Below are positions 6,782 through 15,014 of a stretch of 44,209 bases of DNA, in pieces. The notes under the pieces are model-generated. The model saw nothing but the letters and a program-made list of their open reading frames with translations. It searched no databases and was not told the origin of the DNA. The stretch is taken from NCBI GenBank assembly GCA_963205025.1, contig CAUJHO010000003.1, positions 1 to 44,209 of the forward strand, written 5' to 3'. The stretch is from Pseudomonadota bacterium (GTDB lineage: Bacteria; Pseudomonadota; Alphaproteobacteria; Caulobacterales; Caulobacteraceae). The first letter of the stretch is position 1. Every line of letters starts with the position of its first letter. The position numbers and the translations under genes are program-made.

Positions 6782-7771
6782 ATGCGACACGACAAGGCGG
6801 CGATTGTTCTGGACCTGGCGCGGCGCATGGCCGCCTCGGCTGAGGGCCTGACCCTGGATGAGATGGCGCGCGACCTCGAGGTCGGCCGGCGCACCGCCGA
6901 GCGGCTGCGCGATGCCGTGCTGTACCTGTTTCCTCAGGCCGAGGAGGTGTCCGATCCGCCGACCAAGCGCTGGCGTATCCGCGACGGCCTGTCGGCCTTT
7001 CAGCAGGCCCCGACGACGACCGAGCTTCTGGAGCTGACCAAGGCCGCCGAGGCCCTGCGCCGTCAGGGTGAGGGCGGTCGCGCCGCCGTGCTGGAAACCC
7101 TGGAACGGAAGATCCGGGCCGCCATGCGCTCCACCGCCCTGAACCGGATCGCGCCGGATCTGGAGGCCCTGGTCCGCGCCGAGACCATCGCCGTCCAGGC
7201 CGGACCCCGCCCGTTCGAGCATGAGACCACCCTGGCGGCGATCCGCCATGCCATCATGGCCGGGGTCGCCATCAGCTTCATCTACAATCGTGGCTCGCGG
7301 CCCGGCGAGCGGCGCGAGGTCGCGCCGTGTGGCCTGATGTTCGGCCGCGCCAACTATCTGGTCGCCGCCGAGATCGGCTCGGACAGTCCCAAGACCTTCC
7401 GTCTGGACGGGGTCGCCGATGTCCAGGTCCTGAGCCGGCCGGCCGCGCCGCCCGAGGGTTTTGACCTGACCGCCTTCGCCAATCGCTCCTTCGGCATCTA
7501 CCAGGACGCGGTCGAGGATGTGGTGCTGACCATCCTGCCCGCCGCCGCCGCCGAGGCGAAGGTCTGGCGCTTCCACCCGACCCAGACCCTGACCGACAAC
7601 CCCGACGGCTCGGTCACGGTCCGGTTTTCGGCCAGCGGCATGCGCGAACTGGCCTGGCATCTGTTTACCTGGGGCGAGAATGTCCGGGTCGTCGGCCCCG
7701 ATCGCCTGAAACAGGCCATGGCCGAGGCCCTGGAGGCCGCCACAAGGGCCCACCAAACCCCCGCATCTTAA
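6782..7771 (+). CDS. WYL-domain transcriptional regulator (YafY-like)
   Basis: 329-residue transcription factor. An N-terminal winged helix-turn-helix is seen at about residues 1-65 (KAAIVLDLARRMAASAEGLT, then DEMARDLEVGRRTAERLRDAV). A WYL ligand-binding domain spans about 155-230 (AISFIYNRGSRPGERREVAP, then GLMFGRANYLVAAE). A C-terminal WCX-type segment holds SGMRELAWHLFTWGENVRVVGP near the end. The eponymous Trp-Tyr-Leu is Asn-Tyr-Leu here. Family members respond to nucleic acids or nucleotides in DNA-damage and phage-defence settings, but many control unrelated genes; no defence genes are nearby. The only adjacent divergent gene is the 86-residue unknown at 6453-6713. Confidence 0.9.
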   Translation: MRHDKAAIVLDLARRMAASAEGLTLDEMARDLEVGRRTAERLRDAVLYLFPQAEEVSDPPTKRWRIRDGLSAFQQAPTTTELLELTKAAEALRRQGEGGRAAVLETLERKIRAAMRSTALNRIAPDLEALVRAETIAVQAGPRPFEHETTLAAIRHAIMAGVAISFIYNRGSRPGERREVAPCGLMFGRANYLVAAEIGSDSPKTFRLDGVADVQVLSRPAAPPEGFDLTAFANRSFGIYQDAVEDVVLTILPAAAAEAKVWRFHPTQTLTDNPDGSVTVRFSASGMRELAWHLFTWGENVRVVGPDRLKQAMAEALEAATRAHQTPAS

Positions 7772-7788
7772 GAAAAATGCGACTTTGG

Positions 7789-7814
7789 CGCCGCAGGACC
7801 GTGGCGCTGCGGCG
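7789..7814 (+). terminator. Hairpin downstream of the WYL regulator gene
   Basis: A perfect 8-bp stem (CGCCGCAG, 10-nt loop, CTGCGGCG) begins 18 bp after the stop of the WYL gene. There is no downstream T-run, so it is at best a weak or Rho-assisted terminator. Confidence 0.35.
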
Positions 7815-8011
7815 ACAAAAGCCTCCCCGCCGCCCGCCCGAAGGCCGGCTGCGACAATTGGTTCCCGGGGTGCGACATTCCGTCAGGTTCAGTCAGCCGC
7901 CCGGGCCGGGCATAGACAACCTCGGTTCGGGGGAAACCTCGCATTTCCTCCCTCGCGGTTCACCTGAGCCGCCCCACTCGACTGATCTAGAACAGCAGCC
8001 GGAGCGCGGGC

Positions 8012-8665
8012 TTGTCCTCTTTGATTTCGAACGGTCTGAAATCGGCCTGCCTGGCCTGCGTCGCCGTCGCCCTCGGGGCCGCCGCCCCGGCCATGGCTTC
8101 CGAAGCCACCGACACCTCGGCCCCGGTCGAGGTTTCTGCCGCCGCCGTTCGCACCATCGCCTTCGCCGCCCCGATCCAGGGCTATGGGGTGAACTCCCGT
8201 TTTGGTCTGCGCCGCCTGTCCTATGAGCGCCGGGCCCGTATGCACGAAGGCCTGGACTATGCTGCCCCGTCCGGCACGCCGATCCTGGCTGCGGCGGATG
8301 GTCGCGTCCTGCGCACCGGCACCTCGTCCTCCTACGGTCGCTTCGTCGAAATCCAGCACGCCAACGGCGTCACCTCCTTCTATGCCCACATGAGCCGCAT
8401 CGGCGCCTCCGAGGGCGATGTGGTCGCCGCCGGCGACGCCATCGGCTTGGTCGGCTCGACCGGTCGCTCGACCGGGGCCCACCTGCACTTCGAGATCCGC
8501 CGCAACGGCCAGCAGATCAATCCCGAGAACTTCCTGGGCCAGTCCTTCGCGCTCCAGGACGTCGCGCCCGAGGCCGACGGCTCATGGGATGCCCCGGCCT
8601 TCTTCGCCAGCGCCCCGGTCGCCTTCGGCCCGTTCCGCACCCTGACCCCGGCCTTCCAGCCCTGA
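8012..8665 (+). CDS. Secreted M23 (LytM) family peptidase, copy 1
   Basis: 217-residue exported protein with a signal peptide (about residues 1-30, cleavage near AMA-S) followed by a single M23 domain. All zinc ligands expected for LytM-type endopeptidases are present: His78 and Asp82 in MHEGLDYAAP, and His157/His159 in GAHLHFE. It is therefore probably an active peptidoglycan cross-bridge or lysostaphin-like endopeptidase and not a degenerate activator such as EnvC. The predicted start is TTG at 8012 with GGAG seven bases upstream. A strong terminator at 8723-8755 separates it from a second M23 gene of the same layout. Confidence 0.85.
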   Translation: MSSLISNGLKSACLACVAVALGAAAPAMASEATDTSAPVEVSAAAVRTIAFAAPIQGYGVNSRFGLRRLSYERRARMHEGLDYAAPSGTPILAAADGRVLRTGTSSSYGRFVEIQHANGVTSFYAHMSRIGASEGDVVAAGDAIGLVGSTGRSTGAHLHFEIRRNGQQINPENFLGQSFALQDVAPEADGSWDAPAFFASAPVAFGPFRTLTPAFQP

Positions 8666-8722
8666 TCCGAAATCCCCTGCGGGTTGATTCCAGCTTAACG
8701 ATGGGTTAACTGCCCCCCGCCC

Positions 8723-8755
8723 TCGGCCCCGGTAGCACCGGGGCCGACTGTTTTT
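8723..8755 (+). terminator. Strong intrinsic terminator between the two M23 genes
   Basis: An 11-bp perfect stem (TCGGCCCCGGT, loop AGC, ACCGGGGCCGA) ends at 8747 and is followed after three bases by TTTTT. It ends transcription of the first M23 gene, so the second (8830) needs its own promoter. Confidence 0.8.
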
Positions 8756-8829
8756 CGGCCTCTCCCCGGCCATCGTTTCGCCCCCTCCCCGGCAGAAGCG
8801 ACGACACCGCAGCCAGACCGACCTTCCCC

Positions 8830-9444
8830 ATGATCTCCACTGCACGCTCCTTGCTGTACCGTTTTGGTCAGCTCTCCACCCTGGCCATGGTCGCCGCCCT
8901 CGCCATGGCCGCTGCCCCGCAGGCGCTGAGCGCCGTCGAGCTGGACGCGGCCGCCGAAAACGCCCGTCCCATCGCCCCGCCGGTCGTCGCCCGTCCGACC
9001 CCGATGGTGCGGGTGATGACCTTCGAGCGTCCGATCGCGGATCGCCGGATCAACTCCAACTTCGGGGTCCGGCATCTGGCCGGCGAGGCCCACGCGCGGA
9101 TGCACCAGGGCGTCGACATCGCCGCCCCGACCGGCGTGCCGGTCCTGTCCTCGGCACAGGGCGTGGTCGTGCGGACCGGCTATGAAGCCGGCGGCTATGG
9201 CAACTTCGTCGAGATCCGCCATCCCAACGGCCTGACGACCTTCTATGGTCACCTCAGCGCCATCACCTCGGGCCTCGCTTCCGGGGCCGAGGTCGAGGGC
9301 GGCCAGCAGATCGGGCGCGTCGGCTCGACCGGCTATTCCACCGGGCCGCATCTGCATTTCGAAGTGCGGCGGCGCGGGGCGCGTCTGAACCCGGTCGAAT
9401 ATCTGGGCCGTCAGTTCGTGCTGCGCGGGCCCGAACGCGCCTGA
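8830..9444 (+). CDS. Secreted M23 (LytM) family peptidase, copy 2
   Basis: 204-residue exported M23 protein. It has an N-terminal hydrophobic signal (about residues 15-35), a proline-rich linker, then the LytM domain. Zinc ligands are intact: His92 and Asp96 in MHQGVDIAAP, and His174/His176 in GPHLHFE. It is clearly paralogous to the upstream gene: both have the NS-x-FG-[LV]-R block, the GYGNFVEI-like strand and VGSTG-x-STG-x-HLHFE. The signal region and linker differ. The enzyme would act on peptidoglycan in the periplasm. The pair probably arose by tandem duplication followed by divergence and separate transcription. Confidence 0.88.
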   Translation: MISTARSLLYRFGQLSTLAMVAALAMAAAPQALSAVELDAAAENARPIAPPVVARPTPMVRVMTFERPIADRRINSNFGVRHLAGEAHARMHQGVDIAAPTGVPVLSSAQGVVVRTGYEAGGYGNFVEIRHPNGLTTFYGHLSAITSGLASGAEVEGGQQIGRVGSTGYSTGPHLHFEVRRRGARLNPVEYLGRQFVLRGPERA

Positions 9445-9448
9445 AACG

Positions 9449-9961
9449 CTAGTCCAGCGTCACTTCGGTCACCAGGTCGCCGCGCGTCGTCACCCGGCGC
9501 ATCAGCACGACCGGCTCAGAGCCTTCGGTGGTGACCGGCGTGATCAGGAACCAGGAGCCGGCCGGCAGGCCCGTAAAGCGGAACCGGCCCTGGCGGTCAC
9601 AGGTCTCTGAGCGCACGAAGCCCTGATAGTCGGAGGTGGCCTCCGTCACCGACCGCGCCCGTACGACCGCCGCCGGGATCGCCGCCCGTTCGGTCGACCC
9701 GTACAGGGTCTGGAACCGCTGACGGGTCCACGGCGTCTCAGGCGTCAGCCCGACCGATCCGGCGCACGACCAGCTGCGTCCGCCGCCGGCATAGGCGAGG
9801 CGACCCGACACCATGGCGTTGCCCGGCACCGTCGACCAGGCGAAGGCGGCCGCGTCGAAGACCGCGACACTCGACACCGGCTCCGGGCCAGTCGCACAGG
9901 CCGACAGCAGGGCGGCCGCCGCCAGGGCAGAGGCGACAGCGACAGGGCGAAGTTTGGGCAT
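9449..9961 (-). CDS. Predicted lipoprotein of unknown function
   Basis: 170-residue lipoprotein with the lipobox LLSAC (Cys22) after a short signal. The mature part has two cysteine-containing segments (SWSCAG and SETCDRQG). Its C-terminal portion DRQGRFRFTGLPAGSWFLIT, followed by VVLMRRVTTRGD, resembles a carboxypeptidase-regulatory-like or transthyretin-like beta-sandwich (the G-x-F-x-F-x-x-L-P-A-G pattern). The start at 9961 was chosen because the lipoprotein signal begins there with an AGGAA site; the longer in-frame start at 10033 adds an implausible leader. No family name can be given with confidence. It is convergent with the second M23 gene and divergent from the threonine ammonia-lyase gene. 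Confidence 0.75.
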   Translation of the reverse strand: MPKLRPVAVASALAAAALLSACATGPEPVSSVAVFDAAAFAWSTVPGNAMVSGRLAYAGGGRSWSCAGSVGLTPETPWTRQRFQTLYGSTERAAIPAAVVRARSVTEATSDYQGFVRSETCDRQGRFRFTGLPAGSWFLITPVTTEGSEPVVLMRRVTTRGDLVTEVTLD

Positions 9962-10089
9962 GGCGGGTTCCTGGACGGACAATCGACGGATGAGATGAAA
10001 CGTATGCACCCTGACTAGGTTGCAGGCCAACACAAAGGTCGGATGCCAGCCGTTGTAAGCGACCGCGACCGGGCCTAGTTTCCGCCCCC

Positions 10090-11292
10090 ATGAGCGTCAC
10101 CTTTGCCGACATCCAGGCTGCGGCCCAGCGCATCGACGGACACGTTGACCGCACCCCGACCCGCTATTCGCGCAAGCTTTCCGAACTGACCGGGGCCGAG
10201 GTCTGGCTGAAGTTCGAGAACCTGCACTACACCTCGTCCTTCAAGGAGCGCGGGGCGTGCAACCGGCTGTCGCAGATGTCGCCCGACGAGCGCAGGCGTG
10301 GCGTCGTCGCCGCCTCGGCCGGCAATCATGCCTCGGCCCTGGCCTATCACGGCAGCCGCCTGGGCATCCCGGTCACGATCGTCATGCCCGAGGGCACCCC
10401 CTTCGTGAAGATCGAGAAGACCGAACGCTATGGCGGCACGGTCGTGATCCGGGGGGCCGACTTCACCGAGGCGACCAACCACGCCCGCGAGCTTCAGGCC
10501 CGGCACGACTTTATTTTCGTCTCGGCCTTCGACGATGAGGGCATCGTCACGGGCCAGGGCACCTGCGGCCTCGAATTCCTTCAGGACGCGCCGGATCTGG
10601 ACGCGCTGGTCATTCCCATTGGCGGTGGCGGCCTGATCGCCGGCTCGGCCATCGCCGCCAAGGCCCTCAAGCCCGATATCCGCATCTTCGGTGTCGAGGC
10701 GGCCATGTACCCGTCCTTCACCGCCCGGCGCGCCGGAGAGCCGCCCAGATGCAGCGGCCAGACGATCGCCGAGGGCATCGCCATCAAGGCGGTGGGCGAA
10801 ATCCCCTTTGCGCTGGGAAACCCCCTGATCGAGGACGTCCTCGTCGTCGACGAGGCCGATTTCGAACAGGCCGTCGCCTTCTATGCCACCATCGAAAAGA
10901 CCGTGGTTGAGGGCGCGGGGGCCGGCGGCCTGGCGGCCCTGTTGCGTTACCCTGAGCGGTTCCGGGGCCTGAAGGTCGGACTGGTGGTCTGTGGCGGCAA
11001 TATCGACCCGCGCATCCTCGCCATGGTGCTGAACCGCGAACTGGTGCGCGAGCACCGGCTGGTCACCTTCCGCATCGTCGGCGACGACCGCCCCGGCATG
11101 ATGGCCGGCATGACCGCCGTGATCGGCAAGCTGGGCGGCAACATCATCGACATCCACCACAACCGGCTGGCGCTCGACGTACCGGTCAAGGGTGCGGAAT
11201 ACGACATCCAGGTCGAAACCCGTGACGACGATCACGCCGACGAGATCGGCAAGGCATTGGAGAAAAAGGGCTATGTCCTCAAACAGCCGTAA
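10090..11292 (+). CDS. ilvA: Threonine ammonia-lyase (threonine dehydratase)
   Basis: 400-residue PLP enzyme deaminating threonine to 2-oxobutanoate, the first step of isoleucine synthesis or threonine catabolism. The PLP lysine is Lys52 in SSFKERGA, the phosphate-binding glycine loop is IGGGGLIAGSA at about 177-187, and AASAGNHASALAYHG is the typical substrate loop. A single C-terminal ACT domain starts near residue 325 (RLVTFRIVGDDRPGMMAGMT), which gives the short one-ACT form and not the two-ACT E. coli IlvA. This form can be biosynthetic or catabolic, so the symbol is approximate. Its end overlaps the following FKBP gene by 20 nt. Confidence 0.92.
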   Translation: MSVTFADIQAAAQRIDGHVDRTPTRYSRKLSELTGAEVWLKFENLHYTSSFKERGACNRLSQMSPDERRRGVVAASAGNHASALAYHGSRLGIPVTIVMPEGTPFVKIEKTERYGGTVVIRGADFTEATNHARELQARHDFIFVSAFDDEGIVTGQGTCGLEFLQDAPDLDALVIPIGGGGLIAGSAIAAKALKPDIRIFGVEAAMYPSFTARRAGEPPRCSGQTIAEGIAIKAVGEIPFALGNPLIEDVLVVDEADFEQAVAFYATIEKTVVEGAGAGGLAALLRYPERFRGLKVGLVVCGGNIDPRILAMVLNRELVREHRLVTFRIVGDDRPGMMAGMTAVIGKLGGNIIDIHHNRLALDVPVKGAEYDIQVETRDDDHADEIGKALEKKGYVLKQP

Positions 11293-11782
11293 GGCGCTGA
11301 TTGGTCTTGCGGCCCTGCTGGCCCTCTCGGCCTGTTCCGATGGATCCTCGGACCAGAGCGCCGAATCCGCCGCCTACTACATGGAGCAGAACGGCCGGCA
11401 GGACGGCGTCGAGACCCTGCCCTCAGGCGTCCAGTATCGCGTCGTACGAGCCGGCTCGCCCGACGGCATCCAGCCGGATTCCAACGACCTGGTCATGGTC
11501 AATTATGAGGGGGCCCTGACCGACGGCACCGTCTTTGATTCCAGCTATCAGCGCGGCCAGCCGGCGGCCATGAGCCTGGATCGACTGATCCCCGCCTGGC
11601 AGGAAGCCATTCCGCATATGCGCGTGGGTGACGAATGGACCCTGTGGGTGCCGCCGTCCCAGGCCTATGGCGAAGAGGGCGACGGCCCGATCCCGCCCCA
11701 TAGCGTGCTGGTGTTCCGCATCGAGCTTCTGGATGTGGCTCCGGTGTCCGGCGGCACCCCGGCGGGCGCAACGGCAGGCTGA
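11273..11782 (+). CDS. FKBP-type peptidyl-prolyl isomerase lipoprotein
   Basis: 169-residue prolyl isomerase anchored as a lipoprotein (lipobox LSAC, Cys21). The FKBP domain covers about residues 45-160. Visible active-site features are VMVNYEGALTDGTVFDSSY (Tyr, Phe and Asp of the FKBP pocket), VGDEWTLWVPPSQAYGEEG and IPPHSVLVFRIELLDV. The domain is of the FkpA/Mip C-terminal type but lacks the long N-terminal dimerisation helix, so it is probably a monomeric periplasmic foldase. The ATG at 11273 lies inside the 3' end of ilvA, implying coupled translation. An in-frame start further upstream (11192) lies wholly within ilvA and lacks a signal. Confidence 0.88.
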   Translation: MSSNSRKALIGLAALLALSACSDGSSDQSAESAAYYMEQNGRQDGVETLPSGVQYRVVRAGSPDGIQPDSNDLVMVNYEGALTDGTVFDSSYQRGQPAAMSLDRLIPAWQEAIPHMRVGDEWTLWVPPSQAYGEEGDGPIPPHSVLVFRIELLDVAPVSGGTPAGATAG

Positions 11783-12225
11783 CATTGTCGCCTGACCTCC
11801 TCGCCGGCCCTCTGCCCTCGTCGGGCGATCAGGCGGCTGTCACGCTCTGATTTCCTTGCCCGAAGGGGAGGGGAGGGGCCCGCCCCGCTGAGCGGCGCGC
11901 GACGCAAGAGGGCGGGTGGCGAGGGCCCGGACCGTGTAATTCCAGGACCCATACACGCGACATTCGACCGTGGATTCCCGCCCTTGTCGATACAAGATCC
12001 CTACCCTGCCGAGGCCATTCATCCCCGTCCGGTTGCTCCCGACTATGATGTCCATGACATCCTGCCAGATCGTCGGCGGGCCTGAGGGTCTTTGACATTG
12101 TGCAATGACGGCGACCGCACGCCAACGGTCCGCCCGGCCAGACCGGGCCGTGCCTGAACGCCCGGTCCCGTTGCGAGACATTTCGGCTTTTTGGTCCGCG
12201 TGGACGTTTTGGGTGCCGGTGCCGC
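11783..12225. other. 443-bp gene-free region with hairpin and three small inverted repeats
   Basis: No convincing ORF: the minus-strand frame 11840-12181 has low-complexity Arg/Gly-rich composition and no ribosome site. It contains a GC-rich palindromic element (about 11860-11930) and three inverted repeats: CTTGT-CGAT-ACAAG (11983-11996), GATGTC-CAT-GACATC (12047-12061) and CATTG-TG-CAATG (12096-12107). It lies between the convergent ends of the FKBP and GT2 genes, so ordinary promoters are not expected here. A small RNA is possible but unsupported. Confidence 0.5.
11860..11930. repeat. GC-rich palindromic intergenic element
   Basis: A CCCGCCC/GGGCGGG stem (11879-11885 with 11910-11916) is embedded in G-rich and C-rich runs, downstream of the FKBP gene. 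It resembles in style the element at the window end (44128 onward): alternating poly-C/G tracts with a nested hairpin, typical of dispersed intergenic repeats in Caulobacterales-like genomes. It may also help stop convergent transcription. Confidence 0.4.
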
Positions 12226-13200
12226 TCAGGACGGGCGCACATCCAACCCACGCCGGGCGGCCTTGAGCGGATCAAAGGTCATGGCGGCGATGACGTCGCG
12301 GACATGGCCACGCCGGCCCTTCTGTTCGCGCCGCATCCGGCCAAAACCCGCAACGCCCTGGACCAGACCGCGCCAGGCCGGTCCGGCCTCGCCCCTGGCG
12401 ACACAGCCCAGCAACGACACCACCGTCGCCACAAGGTGCAGCGGCAGGGCCAGCGGCAAAAGGACCCCCGGCGTATTGCGCGCAAAGGTCCACAGCCGGT
12501 TCCTGAAGCCGTGATAGAGCGCGAAATCCGACCGCGCCCCCAGCGTCGAGGACCCGACATGGGCCACGACCGCTTCGGGCACCAGCCGGGTACGGCCCCC
12601 CGCAAGTCGCAGCCGATAGCCGAGGTCGACGTCCTCGCAATAGCTGAAGAACCGGGCCTCAAAGCCGCCCATGCCGACAAAGGTCTCGCGTCGGATCAGC
12701 ATGGCGGCCCCGCAGGGACCGAAGACCTCACCGGCCGGCACCTCGGCCGGGCGCGCCCGTCGATAGCCCATGCGGTAGGGCAGGCCCATCAGGGTCATGG
12801 CGTCGCCGGCCCCGTCCAGAACCTTCCGGTCATCCGCCGCCAGTTGCAGGGAGGTGAAACAGGCCGTGTCGGGATAGGCATCGGTCGCCGCCACGAGCTG
12901 CGCCAGCCAGCCGGGCTCGGCAAAGGCATCGGGATTCAACAGGGCCAGCCATTGTCCGCGCGCGCGCCGGGCCCCACGATTGTTGGCCTCGGCAAAGCCG
13001 AGGTTGGCCCCATTGTCCAGCAGGATCAGCGAAGGGTCGGCCCTGGCCGCCTCTTGGGCCGCGCGGTCCGTCGAGCCGTTGTCGACCAGGATGACCTCGA
13101 AATCCCGAAAGGTCTGGGCCTTCAGCTGGGCCAGGCAACGGCTCAGGACCGGCCCGCTTTCATAGGTGACGATGAGGACGCTGACGGTCGGTTCGGTCAT
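12226..13200 (-). CDS. GT2 family glycosyltransferase (rhamnosyltransferase-like)
   Basis: 324-residue GT-A fold glycosyltransferase. The N-terminal core reads [34 protein letters not shown] and [12 protein letters not shown], the usual donor-binding and metal-binding segments of GT2. An acceptor-side motif [20 protein letters not shown] follows (the ED catalytic region). A C-terminal hydrophobic stretch at about 248-270 ([20 protein letters not shown]) suggests membrane association. The likely role is cell-surface polysaccharide synthesis; sugar and acceptor are unknown. Its ATG overlaps the queG stop (ATGA), making it the last gene of the fieF-like-fzlA-queG group, although no other polysaccharide gene is present. 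Confidence 0.88.
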   Translation of the reverse strand: MTEPTVSVLIVTYESGPVLSRCLAQLKAQTFRDFEVILVDNGSTDRAAQEAARADPSLILLDNGANLGFAEANNRGARRARGQWLALLNPDAFAEPGWLAQLVAATDAYPDTACFTSLQLAADDRKVLDGAGDAMTLMGLPYRMGYRRARPAEVPAGEVFGPCGAAMLIRRETFVGMGGFEARFFSYCEDVDLGYRLRLAGGRTRLVPEAVVAHVGSSTLGARSDFALYHGFRNRLWTFARNTPGVLLPLALPLHLVATVVSLLGCVARGEAGPAWRGLVQGVAGFGRMRREQKGRRGHVRDVIAAMTFDPLKAARRGLDVRPS

Positions 13201-14258
13201 GTCGCCCCCAGCCGCCTGACGGCCCAGGCGGCCGCGTCGCGGACCCCCGGATCGGGATCACTGACCAGGGCCGAGGCCGCCGCCGTCAGGGCCGGATCGC
13301 CGCAGTTGCCGATGGCGTAAAGGACATTGCGGACGAACCGGTCACGTCCGATGCGCTTGACCGCCGACTTGCGAAACAGCGCCCGGAAGCCGGTGTCGTC
13401 CAGCGCCACCAGCTCGGCCAGCGACGGGGCCTGCAGCTCCGGCCGGGCCTGGAGCCGGATTTCGGAGGCACCTTGAGCAAACTTGTTCCACGGACAGGCC
13501 GCCAGACAGTCATCACAGCCATAGATGCGGTTGCCCATGGCGACGCGCAGATCCTCCGGCCACGGGCCGGCGTGTTCGATCGTCAGATAGGACAGGCAGC
13601 GCCGGGCATCGAGCTGATAGGGGGCCGGGAAGGCCGCCGTCGGGCAGGCCTCCAGACACGCGCGGCAGGAACCACAATGGTCGGTCTCGGGGGCATCGGC
13701 CTCGATTTCGGCGGCGCTGAGGATGACCCCCAAAAACAGCCATGACCCGAGCTCGCGAGAGACCAGATTGGTGTGTTTGCCCTGCCAGCCGACCCCGGCC
13801 CGCGCCGCCAGCGGCTTTTCCATCAGGGGAGCGGTGTCGACGAAGACCTTGACGTCCCGGGCCGTCTCGCGCGCCAGCACGCCGGCCAGGTCCTTCAGCC
13901 GCCCCTTGACCAGCTCATGGTAGTCGTCGCCCTGAGCGTAGCAGGAGATCGCGCCGCGATCGGGTCGGCCCTGCAGAGCTCGTGGATCGGTGGTCGGGCC
14001 ATAGTTCAGGCCCAGGACGATGGCGCTGCGGGCCTCGGGCCACATGCCGGTCGGGTGCTGACGTCGCGCCAGCGTCGTCTCCATCCAGCCCATCGAGCCG
14101 TGGCGGCCGGCCTCGACGAAGCTCTCCAGCCGCTCTCCCGCCGACCAGCCCTCGGTCGCATCGGCGAAACGGCAGACGTCGAAACCCAGGTCGCGCGCGC
14201 GCTGCCGCAGGATCGGGCGGGGATCGGCGCGGGAAACGGGCTCGGCTGAGGCGGTCAC
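13197..14258 (-). CDS. queG: Epoxyqueuosine reductase
   Basis: Reduces epoxyqueuosine to queuosine in tRNA anticodons (last step of queuosine synthesis), using cobalamin and two 4Fe-4S clusters. The ferredoxin-like cluster motifs are [12 protein letters not shown] and [14 protein letters not shown]. Other hallmarks are [11 protein letters not shown] near the start, [38 protein letters not shown], and a C-terminal HEAT-like tail ending [11 protein letters not shown]. The GTG at 14258 (353 residues, AAGG site five bases upstream) was preferred; the ATG at 14306 would add 16 residues, overlap fzlA by 20 nt and lacks a convincing ribosome site. The queG/fzlA adjacency looks like a core-genome arrangement. 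Confidence 0.93.
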   Translation of the reverse strand: MTASAEPVSRADPRPILRQRARDLGFDVCRFADATEGWSAGERLESFVEAGRHGSMGWMETTLARRQHPTGMWPEARSAIVLGLNYGPTTDPRALQGRPDRGAISCYAQGDDYHELVKGRLKDLAGVLARETARDVKVFVDTAPLMEKPLAARAGVGWQGKHTNLVSRELGSWLFLGVILSAAEIEADAPETDHCGSCRACLEACPTAAFPAPYQLDARRCLSYLTIEHAGPWPEDLRVAMGNRIYGCDDCLAACPWNKFAQGASEIRLQARPELQAPSLAELVALDDTGFRALFRKSAVKRIGRDRFVRNVLYAIGNCGDPALTAAASALVSDPDPGVRDAAAWAVRRLGAT

Positions 14259-14286
14259 GGACGCCTTATAGGCCGAGCCGAGGCGC

Positions 14287-14973
14287 TCAGAAATCCAGGT
14301 CCGCATAGTGCTCGACCGGGGCCATCCCCGGCAACCGGTCCGCCAGCAGCGGCCGGAAGCTGGGCCGGCTCTTGAGCCGCATGTACCAGGTCTTCAGATG
14401 CGGGTACGACCGCCAGGCGATCTCGCCGAAATAGTCGAGCACCGAAAGGTGCGCCGCAGCCGCCAGATCGGCCAGGCTGAGGGTGCGACCGGCCAGCCAG
14501 TCGCGCCGCCCCAGCAGGTCTTCGAGATAGATCAGGTTTTCCTTCAGGGCCGTGCGGCCCTGGCGCAGGGGCTCAGCCTCGGGCGGTCCGAGACGCTGGA
14601 GCCGTTTCTCCATGCGCTCGTACAGGATCGGGGCGTCGACCTCGACCTCGAACTTGCGGTCGAACCAGGTCCGCAGGCGCAAGGCTTCGGCCCGCTCGGC
14701 CGGATCGGCCGGCAGCAGGGTGGACTTGCCTCCTTGCGTCTCAATCCAGTCCAGCACCGCCAGCAACTCGCAGGCGGCGAACCGCGCCTCGCCCTTGCCG
14801 ACCTCCAGAACGGGCGTGCGTCCCGTCGGCGACAGGGCGTGAAAGACCTCGTCGAACTCCCAGTAGCGCACCGGTCGCTCGTCGTAGGCCAGCTTCTTCT
14901 CCCCCAGCGCCAGGCGCGCCTGGCGAGAGGCGGGGTCGAGCGAAAAATGATGCAGCAGGAGGGATTGAGACAT
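14287..14973 (-). CDS. fzlA: FtsZ-binding GST-like division protein FzlA
   Basis: 228-residue glutathione S-transferase-fold protein. The N-terminal thioredoxin-like half contains [20 protein letters not shown] and the C-terminal helical half contains [18 protein letters not shown]. Several details match Caulobacter FzlA and not an ordinary GST. Trp38 is in WEFDEVFHA, and the conserved acidic tail YADLDF places Asp227 as the penultimate residue; both are positions studied in Caulobacter FzlA. FzlA curves and bundles FtsZ filaments and sets constriction rate; it is not known as a detoxifying enzyme. Expected in the cytoplasm at midcell. It lies 41 bp downstream of the CDF transporter and just upstream of queG. 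Confidence 0.88.
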   Translation of the reverse strand: MSQSLLLHHFSLDPASRQARLALGEKKLAYDERPVRYWEFDEVFHALSPTGRTPVLEVGKGEARFAACELLAVLDWIETQGGKSTLLPADPAERAEALRLRTWFDRKFEVEVDAPILYERMEKRLQRLGPPEAEPLRQGRTALKENLIYLEDLLGRRDWLAGRTLSLADLAAAAHLSVLDYFGEIAWRSYPHLKTWYMRLKSRPSFRPLLADRLPGMAPVEHYADLDF

Positions 14974-15014
14974 GACCGTACACGCGCCTTACGCTGCAAG
15001 CCTTAAGAGCGCGT

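Noticed and set aside
7777..8226. Plus-strand 149-codon frame overlapping the first M23 gene
   Set aside because: Arg/Pro-rich, runs into the M23 coding sequence in another frame; the M23 frame has a signal peptide and full active site.
12096..12107. TTGACA followed by a dyad near 12.1 kb as a promoter
   Set aside because: No plausible -10 element at correct spacing and no gene downstream on the plus strand.
11840..12181. Minus-strand 113-codon frame in the gene-free region
   Set aside because: No ribosome site; the C-terminal third is translation of a GC-rich repeat element and the rest has no protein-like pattern.
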